A stretch of 64,000 nucleotides of DNA from DASQFQ01 sp963802905 (GCA_963802905.1 CAWDKH010000012.1:79969-143968), one strand, 5' to 3'. Counted from the stretch's first letter, positions 25,125 to 35,069 are shown. Made by a program: numbers and translations. The notes: generated by a model from the letters alone, not told the origin.

Positions 25125-25802
25125 TCAAGCGCAGCAGCCGGCGACGCAGCAGCCCTCGCCCCGCCACGCCTCGCGGCCCTCCTTGACCGCCACGGCGGCG
25201 ATCAGGAGGCCGACGGCGGGGTCGAGCCACCAGGCGCCGACCAGCGCGTTGCCGAGCAGGCCGATCAGCAGCGCGCCCGCGAGGTAGGCGCAGAGCATGT
25301 TCTGGCGGCCCTCGCCCTTCGTCGCGGCGGAGCCGAGCTGGTCTGCGAGCCGCTGCTTGGCGACGCCCAACAGCGGCATCAGGATCACGCTCGAGATGGC
25401 GAGCCCGATCCCCACCCACGTCTCGTCCGGGTGCTGCGCGCCGACCAGCGCCCGCGCCGACTCGACGGCGACGTACGGCGCAAGGAGGAAGAACTGGATC
25501 GCCACGAGCTTCTGGGCGCGCTCCTCGGCCTGGGCCGAGAACATCCGGTGCCCGGTGAAGCGCCACACGATGACGAGGCTCGCGAAGCCCTCGATCGCGC
25601 TGTCGAGGCCGAAGCCGACGAGCGCGATCGACGACGCCACGAGCCCGGCGGTGATCGCCACCGCGCCCTCGACGGTCATCCACGCGAGGCTCAGCCACGA
25701 CAGCGTCCGCGCCCGCTTCGCCAGCCGGCGGTAGGTCGCCTCGTCGACGGCGGGAGCGGGCGCCGCCGGCAGGGTCGGCAGCTCGAGGCCCTGGAGGCTC
25801 AC
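25125..25802 (-). CDS. Cation transporter (CDF-superfamily-like) with Cys-rich tail
   Basis: A 225-residue protein with five or six membrane helices. LVGFGLDSAIEGFASLVIVWRF holds the CDF-like metal site (aspartate/glutamate in DSAIE), and WWLDPAVGLLIAAVAVKEG is the second. The C-terminus GEGCCVAGCCA carries four cysteines in two pairs, unusual and a likely metal handle. ATG 25802 overlaps the stop of the ArsR/SmtB-type regulator, so it is probably induced by and exports a soft metal (Zn, Cd or Pb, by inference). Confidence 0.82.
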   Translation of the reverse strand: MSLQGLELPTLPAAPAPAVDEATYRRLAKRARTLSWLSLAWMTVEGAVAITAGLVASSIALVGFGLDSAIEGFASLVIVWRFTGHRMFSAQAEERAQKLVAIQFFLLAPYVAVESARALVGAQHPDETWVGIGLAISSVILMPLLGVAKQRLADQLGSAATKGEGRQNMLCAYLAGALLIGLLGNALVGAWWLDPAVGLLIAAVAVKEGREAWRGEGCCVAGCCA

Positions 25803-26155
25803 GCGCGCGCGACCTCCCCAGCCAGCAGGACCTCGAGCAGCGCGCGCCCGCGGTCCGTCAGCCGGTAGAGCACCATCTTGCCGTCACGCCGGCTCTCCGC
25901 GAGCCCGAGCGAGCGCAGCGCGCGCACATGATGCGAGACGAGGTTCTCCGCCCGCTCGGCGACCCAGGCGAGATCGCAGACGCAGAGCTCGTCCGCGCCC
26001 GCCAGCGCCGCCGCCACCATCAGCCGCGTCGGATCCGACAGCGCCCGGGCATGCTCGGCCAGCCGCGCTGCGTCCCCCAGAGTCAGGCGCTCGTGGCGCA
26101 GCCGCTCGGCCTTCTCCAGGTCGAGACACAGCAGGTCACAGCGATCGTCTGGCAT
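25799..26155 (-). CDS. ArsR/SmtB-family metal-sensing repressor (CadC/CmtR-like)
   Basis: A 118-residue winged-helix repressor. ALSDPTRLMVAAAL opens the domain; DELCVCDLAWV carries the cysteine pair of the alpha-3-type metal site, and CDLLC near the N-terminus offers further thiolates as in CadC. The recognition segment is ENLVSHHVRALRSLGL. It is co-transcribed with the cation transporter (4-base overlap) and divergent from the thioredoxin-fold gene, 45 bases away. That gap holds AATACCCATT, a weak match to SmtB-type operators. Confidence 0.9.
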   Translation of the reverse strand: MPDDRCDLLCLDLEKAERLRHERLTLGDAARLAEHARALSDPTRLMVAAALAGADELCVCDLAWVAERAENLVSHHVRALRSLGLAESRRDGKMVLYRLTDRGRALLEVLLAGEVARA

Positions 26156-26200
26156 CGGGTCATCCTAATACCCATTGCTTCGTTATACGCTCCGCCCGCC

Positions 26201-27106
26201 ATGCAGAGTGCGCTCACGCCACTCGACCGGGCAGCCGTCTGGCTCAACACCGAGCCGCTGACCGCGGACGCGTTGAGCGGCAAGGTCGTCGCGGTCGAGT
26301 TCTGGACCTACTCCTGCATCAACTGGCTGCGGACCCTGCCGTACGTCAGGGCGTGGGCCGAGAAGTACGCCGACCGCGGGTTCGTGGTCGTGGGCGCGCA
26401 CGCGCCCGAGTTCGGCTTCGAGCACGACCTCGACAACGTGCGCCGCGCGTCTGGCGAGCTGGACGTCAGCTATCCGATCGTCATCGACAACGAGTTCGCG
26501 ATCTGGCGGGCGTTCGGGAATCGCTACTGGCCCGCGCTGTACCTCGTCGATCGCGACGGGCGGATCCGCTTCCAGCACTTCGGCGAGGAGGCCTACGAGG
26601 AGACCGAGCGGGCGATCCAGCAGCTCCTGGACGTCGACGAGGAGCTCGTGAGCGTCGATGCCGGCGGCGTTGCCGCGGCGGCCGACTGGCCGAGCCTGAA
26701 GTCCCCCGAGACCTACGTGGGAGCGGGGCGCGGCGAGCCCCGCGCCGGCGCGCGGCCCGACGAGCTGGCACTCAACGAGTGGGTGCTCACGGGCCAGTGG
26801 TCAGTCGGCGAGGAGGCCGCCGTGCTCGACACGGCGCCGGGATCGCTCGCCTACCGCTTCGAGGGCCGCGACCTCAACCTGGTCCTCACACCGCCGCCCG
26901 GTGGCGCCGCGCGCTTCGCGGTCACGCTCGACGGCCAGCCGCCCGGCGACGACCACGGGCTCGATACCGACGAGGCGGGCGAGGGCGCCGTCACCGAGCC
27001 GCGGATGTACCAACTCGTCCGCCACGACACGCCGATCCGGGAGCGCACGTTCGAGATCACGTTCCTCGACGCCGGCGTGGGCGTGTACGTCTTCACGTTC
27101 GGCTAG
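26201..27106 (+). CDS. Thioredoxin-fold (DipZ/TlpA-like) protein lacking the resolving cysteine
   Basis: A 301-residue protein. Residues 20-145 form a thioredoxin-like domain (VVAVEFWTYSCINWLRTLPYV, GVHAPEFGF-type loop, PIVIDNEFAIWRAFGNRYWPALYLVD). The C-terminal half is a beta-rich domain as in the soluble part of DipZ (ALNEWVLTGQWSVGEEAAVLDTAPGSLAYRF). Family members normally have C-x-x-C as CINC; here it reads CINW, leaving one cysteine. No signal peptide or DsbD-like membrane domain is attached. It is divergent from the metal repressor gene and may be under its control. Loss of disulfide exchange is inferred. Confidence 0.82.
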   Translation: MQSALTPLDRAAVWLNTEPLTADALSGKVVAVEFWTYSCINWLRTLPYVRAWAEKYADRGFVVVGAHAPEFGFEHDLDNVRRASGELDVSYPIVIDNEFAIWRAFGNRYWPALYLVDRDGRIRFQHFGEEAYEETERAIQQLLDVDEELVSVDAGGVAAAADWPSLKSPETYVGAGRGEPRAGARPDELALNEWVLTGQWSVGEEAAVLDTAPGSLAYRFEGRDLNLVLTPPPGGAARFAVTLDGQPPGDDHGLDTDEAGEGAVTEPRMYQLVRHDTPIRERTFEITFLDAGVGVYVFTFG

Positions 27107-27109
27107 CGG

Positions 27110-27544
27110 TCAGGGCCGGGCGCCCACCTCTGCCCTCCCCTCGCTCCGCAACTTGACCATCTGCAGGAGCGCCGGGCTGAACGTGTGCTTGCGCGAGAAG
27201 GCGACCGCGCGCGACCGCAGGAGGTCGACGGCCGGGCTGTCCAGTGGCTCGCCGGACACCAGCAGGATCGCCACCCCGGGGTGCTCCTCGGTCAGCCGCC
27301 GCGCCGTCTCGATGCCGTCCATGCCCGGCATCCGGACGTCCATGATCACCATGTCGGGCCGGCACTCGCGCGCCAGCGCGAGGGTCTCCTCGCCCGATGC
27401 GGCCTCGCCCGCCCAGGTGAAGCCGGTGGTCGCGTCGACCACCTCGTGCGCGGCGTCTCGGAAGGGCCGCTGGTCGTCAACCACCAGCACCCGAACCAGC
27501 TGGGCTGAAGGATCGGCGGGTGGCATCTGACCACGATCAACCAT
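27110..27544 (-). CDS. Receiver-domain-only response regulator
   Basis: A 144-residue protein with one REC domain. VRVLVVDDQRPFRDAA holds the acidic pair, MVIMDVRMPGMDGIE the phospho-acceptor aspartate, and LLVSG the switch serine. The conserved lysine falls in AFSRKHTFS. No output domain follows. It resembles the stand-alone receiver at 17070. ATG 27544 is chosen; ATG 27526 is equally possible. No kinase is adjacent. It is convergent with the thioredoxin-fold gene, three bases apart. Confidence 0.82.
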   Translation of the reverse strand: MVDRGQMPPADPSAQLVRVLVVDDQRPFRDAAHEVVDATTGFTWAGEAASGEETLALARECRPDMVIMDVRMPGMDGIETARRLTEEHPGVAILLVSGEPLDSPAVDLLRSRAVAFSRKHTFSPALLQMVKLRSEGRAEVGARP

Positions 27545-27619
27545 GACCGGCCGGGGGGCCAGCCTGCCCACCGGCCGGAGCAGGGAAGCGCACACCACGA
27601 CGCGCGCGCATGCGGGCGC

Positions 27620-30600
27620 TCACCGCACCCACAGCCGGTGCGGGAGCACGCCCACCGCCGGCACGTACTGCCAGCCGCCGACGCGCCGCGAGGTGATGTC
27701 GACCCACCCCGGCTGGATCGTCGGGATCCACGGCGCCTGGTCGGTGATCCGGCGGTCGGCGCGTGCCCATAGCCGATTGGCGGCGGCGGGGTCGGTGCTC
27801 TGTAGGCGCCCGGCCCGGCGCGTCAGGCGGTCGACGCTGGGATCGCAGAAGCGGCTCGGGTTGGCCTCGCCCGCGCCGCAGCCCAGTTGCCGCATCCACT
27901 GCGACGCAGACGGGATGTCGGCCCACCAGCTTCCCGTCCCGATCTGGGCCGTGCCCCGCGGGCCCCCGGTGACGAGCTTCACGCGGTACCCGAGCCGCCG
28001 CAGCAGCGAGGCCATATAGCGGTCAAGCGGGCTCGCCCCCGGGGTCACGCCCGGGACCGCGTGATAGGTGATCGGGACGCCCGTGCTGTCGGAGGCGGCG
28101 ATCAGCGCGCGGGCCTTGGCGAGGTCCGGCCCGGTCCAGCCCCCGGCCTCGTTCGGGTGGCGCGTGAAGGGGCAGTAGGGGACGTGACCGGGGATCGAGG
28201 CCGGCACGACCTGGCACAGCGGCCGCGAGCCGGGCCAGCCGCGGGCGAGCTCGCCGCGGTCGACGGCGTAGGCGAGCGCGCGGCGGACGCGGAGGTCGTC
28301 GAACGGCCGCGCGCGTGTATCCAGCCACGCGTACTCGTCGCCCGCCACGGGCTGGATGTGGAGTTGGCGCGGGGTGCGGACCTTCAGGTCGTCGAACTGG
28401 CGGCTCGTGGGTACGTCGGTGGTGTAGTCGGCCCGCCCCGCGAGCACGTCGGCGACCGAGCGTGTGGTCTCGCCGCCGAGCTCCCAGAGGATGCGGTCCG
28501 GGTAGCCGTCCGGCTGCGCGGCAGGCGCCCGCTCGCGGAAGTACGGGTTGCGCCGCAGGTCGACGACCTGGTTGCGCACGAGCCGGGCGACTCGGTACGG
28601 ACCGGTGCCCGGGACCGGGCCGTCGGCGGTCGGCGACGGGGCGAAGTTCGAGAGCGCCAGCGCCCACAAGAGCTCGGGATCGGGGTGCGCGAGGTGCAGC
28701 GTGACCGTGCCGGCCTCCTCGTCGGTGGCGACGGCGGCGCCGAGGTCGCAGCGCCGCGGGCAGTCGCGGCTGCCGGTCAGCGCCTCGAGGTAGCCGGCCA
28801 TGTACGGGTCGCTGCGGGCGGCGAGCTCGAAGCCGCGGCGGAAGTCCGCGGCCCGCACGCGGCGGCCGGTCCAGTAGCGGATGCCCGGGCGCAGGTGGAA
28901 CGTGTACGTCCGCCCACCGTCCTGCGGCCGCGGGACGGCGAGCGCGAGATTGGGGACGAGCGAGCCGGTCGCCCCGGGGGTCACGGAGATGCCCGAGCAG
29001 GCCGTCGTAGCTGGCGTTGCGCAGGGCCGGCGGGGTGCTGCAGCACAGGTGCGTGTCGGGGTCGGCTATGTCGAGGGCCATCCGCACGCGCAGCGTTCCG
29101 CCGCGGTGGCTGCGCTTGTCCGCCTGCAGCGCCGCGAGGAGCCGGCCACCGTCGGCGGTCAGCGCGGTCGCCGGCGAGGAGAGGCGGGTGACCCGCGCGG
29201 ACTCGCCGCGTGCGAGACGGGTGAGCGCCGGCGTGTCGCCCGCGGCCACCCACACGTGGCCGCCGAGCGCGGCGATCGCCGAAGCGGTGCCGCGCACCTG
29301 CTGGGTGAGCAGCACCGACGCGCGCGCGGGATCGATCAGGGAGACGGTCGCGTCGAGCGTGTTCGCGACCCACACCCCGCCCGCGCCCGCGACGATCGGG
29401 CCGGCTCCGGAGCCGACCGCGATCTCCTCGCGCACCTGGCCGCTCCGCGGATCCAGCCGGGCGACGCGGCCGGCGCTCGGGACGCTCACCCAGACCGACC
29501 CGAAGCCGGTGGCAAGCCCGCCGGGCGGCCCGCGCAGCGTGGTGGTCCCGAGCTTCCGGCCCGTGCGGGCATCGATTCGGCTGACCGTCGGCTCGCGCGA
29601 GTCGGCGACCCAGACGACGTTGTCCGCGGCGGCGAGCTCGACCGGGCTGGCGCCGACCGCGATCCGCTGCACGACACGGTTCGTGTCGGCGTCGACGCGC
29701 ACCACAACGTCATCGCGGGACGCCGCCACCCAGACGTCGCCGGCCGCGGTGACGACGCCGACGGGCCCGCCGCCCACTCGCACCGTCTGCGTCACGTCGC
29801 CGTCGCGGCCGAGCCGCAGCAGCGTCCCGTCGTCGGGCGACGTGGCCCAGCGCGCCCCCAGGCCGGTGGCGATGCGCGCGGCGGGCGAGGGCAGCGCCGT
29901 CGCCGCGCGCGCCCGCGCGTCGCCGGCGTCGAGGGCAACCAGGGCGGGCGCGCCGTGGACGGCGGCGAGCACGTCCGGTCTGTCGTCGCCGCGCGTGAAC
30001 AGCCCGACGACGCTTGCGCACGCCAGCGCCGCGACGGCGGCGAGGGCCCAGCGGCGGCGCCAAGGCGCGGCCCGCGGCGCCGGCTCAGGCGGCGGCGCGG
30101 CCGGCGCCGACTCCAGCGCCGGGTCCTGGCGCAGGATGCGCTGCTGCAGCTCGCGCAGGCCGGGGCCAGGCTCGAGCCCCAGTTCGTCGACGAGGTCGCG
30201 CCGGACCGCCGCGTAGTGCTCGAGCGCGTCGGCCTGCGCGCCGGACCGGTACAGCGCCAGCATCAGCAGCTCGTCCAAGCGCTCCCGCCGGGGATGGTCG
30301 GCGGTCTCCCTCCGCAGCACCGCGAGCACCTCGGGGACGCGGCCGAGGTCGAGCTGCACCTGCGCCCACTCCTCCACCGCCGACAGCCGCGCCTGGGTCA
30401 GCGCGGCAGCGTCGGCCCGCAGCGCAGGCAACTCCGCCAGGCCGTCCAGCGCCGGTCCGCGCCACAGCGCCAGCGCCTCGCCAAGCCGCGCGGCGGCCGT
30501 CCCCGCATCGCCCGCCTCGCGCCCGGCCGCCACCAGCGCGTCGAACGCGTCGCGGTCGACGCCCGCGCCGTTGAGGGCGAGCCGGTAGCCGGCCGGCGCC

Positions 30601-30860
30601 GACTCGATCGCCGCGTCCTCGAGCCCCGCCTCGCGCAACGCCCGGCGCAAGCGGGAGACGTAGGACTCGACCGTCTGCCGCGCGCTCGGGGGCGGGTCGT
30701 CAGGCCACAGCGCGTCGACGAGCGCGTCACGGCTGACGAGCTGCCCGGCCCGCAGGACCAGGAGCGCCAGCACGACTCGCAGCTTCACTCCTCCGCCCAG
30801 CCGCACCTCCCCGGCCGGACCGCGCGCCGTCAACGGACCCAACACGCTGAATTCCGACAT
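27620..30860 (-). CDS. BTAD regulator fused to membrane helix, beta-propeller and SBP family 5 domain (frameshifted)
   Basis: Reconstructed at about 1,079 residues. Residues 1-95 are an OmpR-type winged helix (RVVLALLVLRAGQLVSRDALVDALWP, QTVESYVSRLRRAL). Residues 95-250 are a BTAD domain. One membrane helix (RRWALAAVAALACASVVGLF) lies at about 268-288. Residues 290-575 form a YVTN/NHL-like propeller with repeated VWVA blades (GDVWVAAS, NVVWVADS, GSVWVSVP, GGVWVANT, GHVWVAAG). Residues 580-1079 are a family-5 solute-binding domain (YTFHLRPGIRYWTGRRVRAADF, GTGPYRVARLVRN, VRRALAYAVDRGELA). One frame break sits in the C run at 28992-28994. The layout implies a membrane-bound transcription factor that senses a peptide-like ligand outside the cell. 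Confidence 0.85.
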
Positions 30861-30933
30861 CTCCTCGCGACCCTAGAGCGCCGTGCCAGCGCCACGCAAG
30901 GCGCGTGCAAGCGGCCTCGACGACGGTCCGGCC

Positions 30934-31957
30934 ATGTCACGCACACCTCTCCTCCTCATCGCCGTGCTCGCGTTCGCGGGCTGCGGCGACGCGGACAAGC
31001 CGTCCACCACGCCGGTCCCCGAGCCGGCGGCCCGCAACGCCGACCTCCCGGCCGGGCGCATCGCGTTCCGCCGCTACCTCGACGACGCGCACACGCGCGG
31101 CGCCATCTTCACCGTCCGCACCAACGGCACCGGTGAGGAGCAGCTCACCCACCCCGAGTCGGGCGAGCTCGACGACATGCCCGACTGGTCGCCCGACGGC
31201 CGCCTCATCGCGTTCGAGCGCTGCCGCGAGGACAGCGGCTGCTCCGTCTGGACCGTCGACCCCGAGAACGCCAACGCGCACAAGGTCCGCCTGCGCTGCC
31301 ACCTCCCGGGCTGCGACGCCGCGGCGCCGGCGTGGACGCCCGACGGGCGGCTCGTCGCCAACCTCGAACAGGGCAGCGTCCGGACGTTCGGCGGTCAGCC
31401 CCAGATCCAGGAGTCGGGGATCGCCACCGTCGACCTCGAGAGCGGCAAGCAGCGGACGGTCTACGAGCGCACGGATTGGACGGGCGGGACGCCCGAACCC
31501 GCAGGTGTCCCCGGACGGCCGCACGTTCCTGTACACCCGTCAGAACTCGGCGCGCTCGAAGCCGCCGTTCGGCACGGCGCTCTTCGCGGTCCGCCCCAAC
31601 GGCAAGGGCAACCACCAGGTCGCGTCGTGGGAGCTCGGCGGCGGCGACCACGCCGTCTTCTCGCCCGCGGGCGCCATCCTCTTCCGCTCCTTCGAGGACG
31701 ACGACAGCAAGCAATCCGACTACTGGACCGTCCGCCCGGACGGCAGCCGGCTGAAGCAGCTCACGCACTTCAAGCCCGGCACGCTCGTCCTGTCGGCCTC
31801 CTACTCGCCGGACGGCAAGTGGATCGTCTACGCCTCCGACGGCGAAGGCGGCAACGCCGACCTCTACGTGATGCACGCCGACGGCAGCGGCAGCCGGCCG
31901 CTCATCCGCACGCAGCCGTGGGACAGCGCGCCCGACTGGTCCCCCGTGGCCAACTAG
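30934..31957 (+). CDS. TolB-like beta-propeller lipoprotein, frameshifted
   Basis: Reconstructed at about 340 residues. The signal peptide LLLIAVLAFAGCGD ends in a lipobox (FAGC), so the mature protein would be lipid-anchored outside the membrane. Six PD40/WD40-like blades follow, each with an SPDG-type signature (DWSPDGRLIAF, AWTPDGRLVAN, QVSPDGRTFLY, VFSPAGAILF, SYSPDGKWIVY, DWSPV). A frame change at 31492-31495 (drop one base) joins the halves. It is divergent from the BTAD-propeller-SBP regulator, 73 bases away, and so is a candidate target or partner of it. Confidence 0.82.
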
Positions 31958-31960
31958 CGC

Positions 31961-32872
31961 TCAGGCCTCGAGGTTGAGCCAGCGCGCCTGGTCCGCGCTG
32001 AGCTCGACCTCGAGCGCCGGCAAACTCGAGCGCAGGTGCTCGACGCTGTGCGGCCCGATGACCGCGACGGTCGGGAACGGCTGGGCGAGCACCCATGCGA
32101 GCGCGACCGTGTTGGCCGTGGCGCCGATGTCCTCGCCGAGTTGCTCGGCCCGGGCGCGGCGCTCGCGGTTGCCTTCGTTGTCGTACACGCGCGCGGACTC
32201 CCCGTTGCGCCCCGCGAAGTAGCCGCCGGCCTGCGCCGACCAGGCGAGCAGCGGCATGCCCGTGCGGGCGTGCCACGCGCGCGACTCGGCGTCGGTCGCC
32301 GACAGGCAGTCGGGCCACGGTGGCTCGTTCTGCACCGCCAGCGAGAGGTGCGGGCTGTTGCAGCAGACGCCGTCGATGCCGCGAGCGGCGGCGTACACGT
32401 TCGCCTCCTCGATCCGTGGCAGCGTCCAGTTGGAGACGCCGAACGCGCGCAGGTCGCCGGCGCGCCGGTGCGCGTCGAGTGCGTCGATCAGCGGGCCGAC
32501 ATCGGCCGCCGGGTCGTCGCGGTGCAGCAGATAGACGTCGACGGGCCCGCCGAGCCGCTCGACGCTGTCGCGCAGATCGCTCGCGATGTCCTCCGGCGTG
32601 ACCCGGACGTGGTCGCCGTCCGGATGCGCGCCCTTGGTCACGATCACGAGCCGCTCGCGCACGCCGGGGCGCTCGCGCAGCCAGCTCCCCAGCACCCGCT
32701 CGGCGCCGCCGCCCTCGTAGACGTGGGCGGTGTCGATGACGGTGCCGCCCGCCTCGACCCAGGCGTCCAGCACCGCGAAGTCGCGGTCACGCGTGGCGGG
32801 CGAGAAGCCCAGCGTCCCCAGTGCGAGCCGCGACAGCGACAGCTCCAGCGGCTCGACTCTGAGGAACTCCAC
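31961..32872 (-). CDS. Aldo/keto reductase
   Basis: A 303-residue TIM-barrel oxidoreductase. GGTVIDTAHVYEGGGAERVLG has the catalytic aspartate and tyrosine; VIVTKGAHPD the lysine; VDVYLLHRDDP the histidine. FGVSNWTLPRIEEA and GPHSVEHLRSSL bind the cofactor. GTG 32872 is preferred, with GGGAG just upstream; ATG 32932 would add 20 residues. As the last gene of the sugar-transporter operon, it probably acts on a pentose or hexose, by inference. Confidence 0.88.
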   Translation of the reverse strand: MEFLRVEPLELSLSRLALGTLGFSPATRDRDFAVLDAWVEAGGTVIDTAHVYEGGGAERVLGSWLRERPGVRERLVIVTKGAHPDGDHVRVTPEDIASDLRDSVERLGGPVDVYLLHRDDPAADVGPLIDALDAHRRAGDLRAFGVSNWTLPRIEEANVYAAARGIDGVCCNSPHLSLAVQNEPPWPDCLSATDAESRAWHARTGMPLLAWSAQAGGYFAGRNGESARVYDNEGNRERRARAEQLGEDIGATANTVALAWVLAQPFPTVAVIGPHSVEHLRSSLPALEVELSADQARWLNLEA

Positions 32873-32935
32873 ACGTTCTCCCTTCGGCAGCTCCCGCCGC
32901 CCGCGCGAGGCGGGCGGCGGGACCGCACCCATGCC

Positions 32936-34180
32936 TCAGTGGCGCCCAGACGTCGAGAAGCCCAGGACCGTCGACGTCGAGTAGGTCTGCCCGGGACGGA
33001 GGACCGTCGACGGGAAGTTGGGCTTGTTCGGCGAGTCGGGATAGTGCTGGGTCTCCAGCGCCAGCCCGTCGCCCTGCCGGTAGGCCCGGCCGCTCGTGCC
33101 GTAGAGCGTGCCGTCGAGGAAGTTGCCCGAGTAGAACTGGATCCCGGGCTCCGTCGTCGACATGGTCAGTACGCGGCCGCTGGCCGGATCCTTGAGCCGC
33201 GCGGCCTCGACGAGACCCTTCTTCCCGCCGCGGTCGAGGATCCAGTTGTGGTCGTAGCCCTGGCCGTACATCAGCTGCTGGTCGGGCTCGCGAATCCGCT
33301 CGCCGATCGCGTGCGGCGTCCGGAAGTCGAACGGCGTCCCGGCGACGTCGGGCGTCGTCCCGTCCGGGATAAGCGTCGAATCGACCGGCGTGTACTTGTC
33401 GGCGTTGAGCGTGAGGCGGTGGTCGTAGATCGTCCCCGTGCCCTCGCCCGACAGGTTCCAGTAGGCGTGGTTGGTGAGGTTGACGACCGTCGCCTTGTCG
33501 GTCTTCGCGGTGTAGTCGATCCGCAGGTCGTTGCGCTTGTCGAGCGTGTATTCGACCTTGACCTTGAGGTTGCCGGGATACCCCGTCGTGCAGGTGTCCG
33601 TGACGCAGCCCTCACCGTCCGCGCTCGTGCGGGTCAGCCGCACGCCGACTACGCCGTTCCTCTTGAACGACTCAGCGTCCCACACGAACCGGTCGAAGCC
33701 CTTGACCCCGCCGTGGAGGCTGTTGGGCGGGTTGTTGATGTCCAGCGTGTAGGTCTTGCCGTCGAGCGTGAACGTCCCTTTGGCGATGCGGTTGCCGTAG
33801 CGCCCGATGATGCCGCCGAAGTACGACGGGTTGGGGGTCGGCGGATCGCCGCGCGGCATGGTGTAGCCGTCGAGGTTGGCGTAGCCGAGCGTGACGTTCG
33901 CCTGCCGCCCGCGGCGGTCGGGCGCCCACAGCTCCTGGATGATGCCGCCGTAGCTGAGGATCTTCACCGTCATCGACCCGTTGGACAGCGTGTAGCGATC
34001 GACCTTGGTCGTGCCGACCGCGCCGAACGGCGCCTTCGTGACCGACAGGTTTCCGTGGCCCGCCCCGTGGCCATGGTGCCGCTTCTTTGCGACCGCCCCC
34101 GAGGGCGCGCAGACCGCCAGCGCGACCACCGCGATCCCGACCGACACGACCCGGCTCTTGGTCCTGGACGACCTTCGCAT
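32936..34180 (-). CDS. Secreted aldose 1-epimerase (mutarotase)
   Basis: A 414-residue GalM-family protein preceded by a signal peptide (VVSVGIAVVALAVCAPSGAVA, residues 10-31) and a His/Lys-rich linker. YGGIIQELWAPDRRG, GRYGNRIAKGTFTLDGKTY, NSLHGGVKGFDRFVWD, NLTNHAYWNL and GIQFYSGNF are mutarotase motifs with the catalytic His (NHAYW) present; the Glu falls in the C-terminal LALETQHYPDSPNKP region. It would interconvert sugar anomers outside the cell before uptake. ATG 34180 has GGGAGGTG upstream and overlaps the preceding epimerase stop by one base. Confidence 0.92.
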   Translation of the reverse strand: MRRSSRTKSRVVSVGIAVVALAVCAPSGAVAKKRHHGHGAGHGNLSVTKAPFGAVGTTKVDRYTLSNGSMTVKILSYGGIIQELWAPDRRGRQANVTLGYANLDGYTMPRGDPPTPNPSYFGGIIGRYGNRIAKGTFTLDGKTYTLDINNPPNSLHGGVKGFDRFVWDAESFKRNGVVGVRLTRTSADGEGCVTDTCTTGYPGNLKVKVEYTLDKRNDLRIDYTAKTDKATVVNLTNHAYWNLSGEGTGTIYDHRLTLNADKYTPVDSTLIPDGTTPDVAGTPFDFRTPHAIGERIREPDQQLMYGQGYDHNWILDRGGKKGLVEAARLKDPASGRVLTMSTTEPGIQFYSGNFLDGTLYGTSGRAYRQGDGLALETQHYPDSPNKPNFPSTVLRPGQTYSTSTVLGFSTSGRH

Positions 34181-35069
34181 CACTGCACCTCCCGGTGTGG
34201 GTTGAGACCCCAGCGACCTGCGAACGAGGCCCCCGGCAGGAGCGCCAGGAGGCCGTCGCCGGAGTTGAACGCGTCCGGCGCGCACGTCATCGGCTCGATG
34301 GCGACGCCGGAGCGCGATGTGTAGACGTGGATGAAGCGGAAGTGCTCGTCCATCCACAGGCTCGCCGCCCCGAACGTCACGCGAGCCTTCCCTTCGGCGT
34401 CCCGCTCGATCCCGCCGAAGCATGTGTCCAGCGCCAGCGGCCCGATCGGGCGTGGGCGGCGGAAGTCGTAGTCGGTGTTCGCGACGGGCACCGGCGCGCC
34501 CTTCGGCAGCAGGCGCTCGTCGACCGGCAGGCGCGTGCGCGCGGGCACGCGCAGCACCGCGTCGGCGAGTGGCGTGCCGCTGAGCGCGAGATAGGGATGG
34601 AAGCCGGCGCCGAACGGCGCCGTGGTTGCGCCGCGGTTGGTCGCGCGCAACGAGGCCTCGAGGCCGTCGGCTGCGAGGCGGTATTCGACCTCGAGCTCGA
34701 GCGTGAACGGGTAGCCGGGCTGTGGATGCAGCATGCAGCCGAGCACGACGTCGTCGCTCGAGTGCTGGAGCGGGTTCCAGTTGGCCCACAGCAGCAGCCC
34801 GTGCAGCGCGGAGCCGCTCTCCGGCTCCGAGATCGGCAGCCGGTGCTCGCTGCCCTGGAAGACGTAGCGAGCGTCGCGGATCCGGTTCGGCCAGGGCACG
34901 AGCACCTTGCCGCGGTAGCCGCCGCCGACCTCGTCGATGCCGAACGTGTCGAGCTGCTCGCGATCGTCCACCCGCCAGGAGCGCAGGGTGGCGCCCACCT
35001 CGGTCACCACCGCCCGCTGGCCGTCGCGCTCGAGGAGGAACTGCGAGCCGGTCGAGGGCACACGCGCGC

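Noticed and set aside
30883..30933. An upstream start for the TolB-like lipoprotein at 30883
   Set aside because: It would add 17 residues before the signal peptide and spoil the lipoprotein N-terminus. ATG 30934 gives a standard signal and lipobox.
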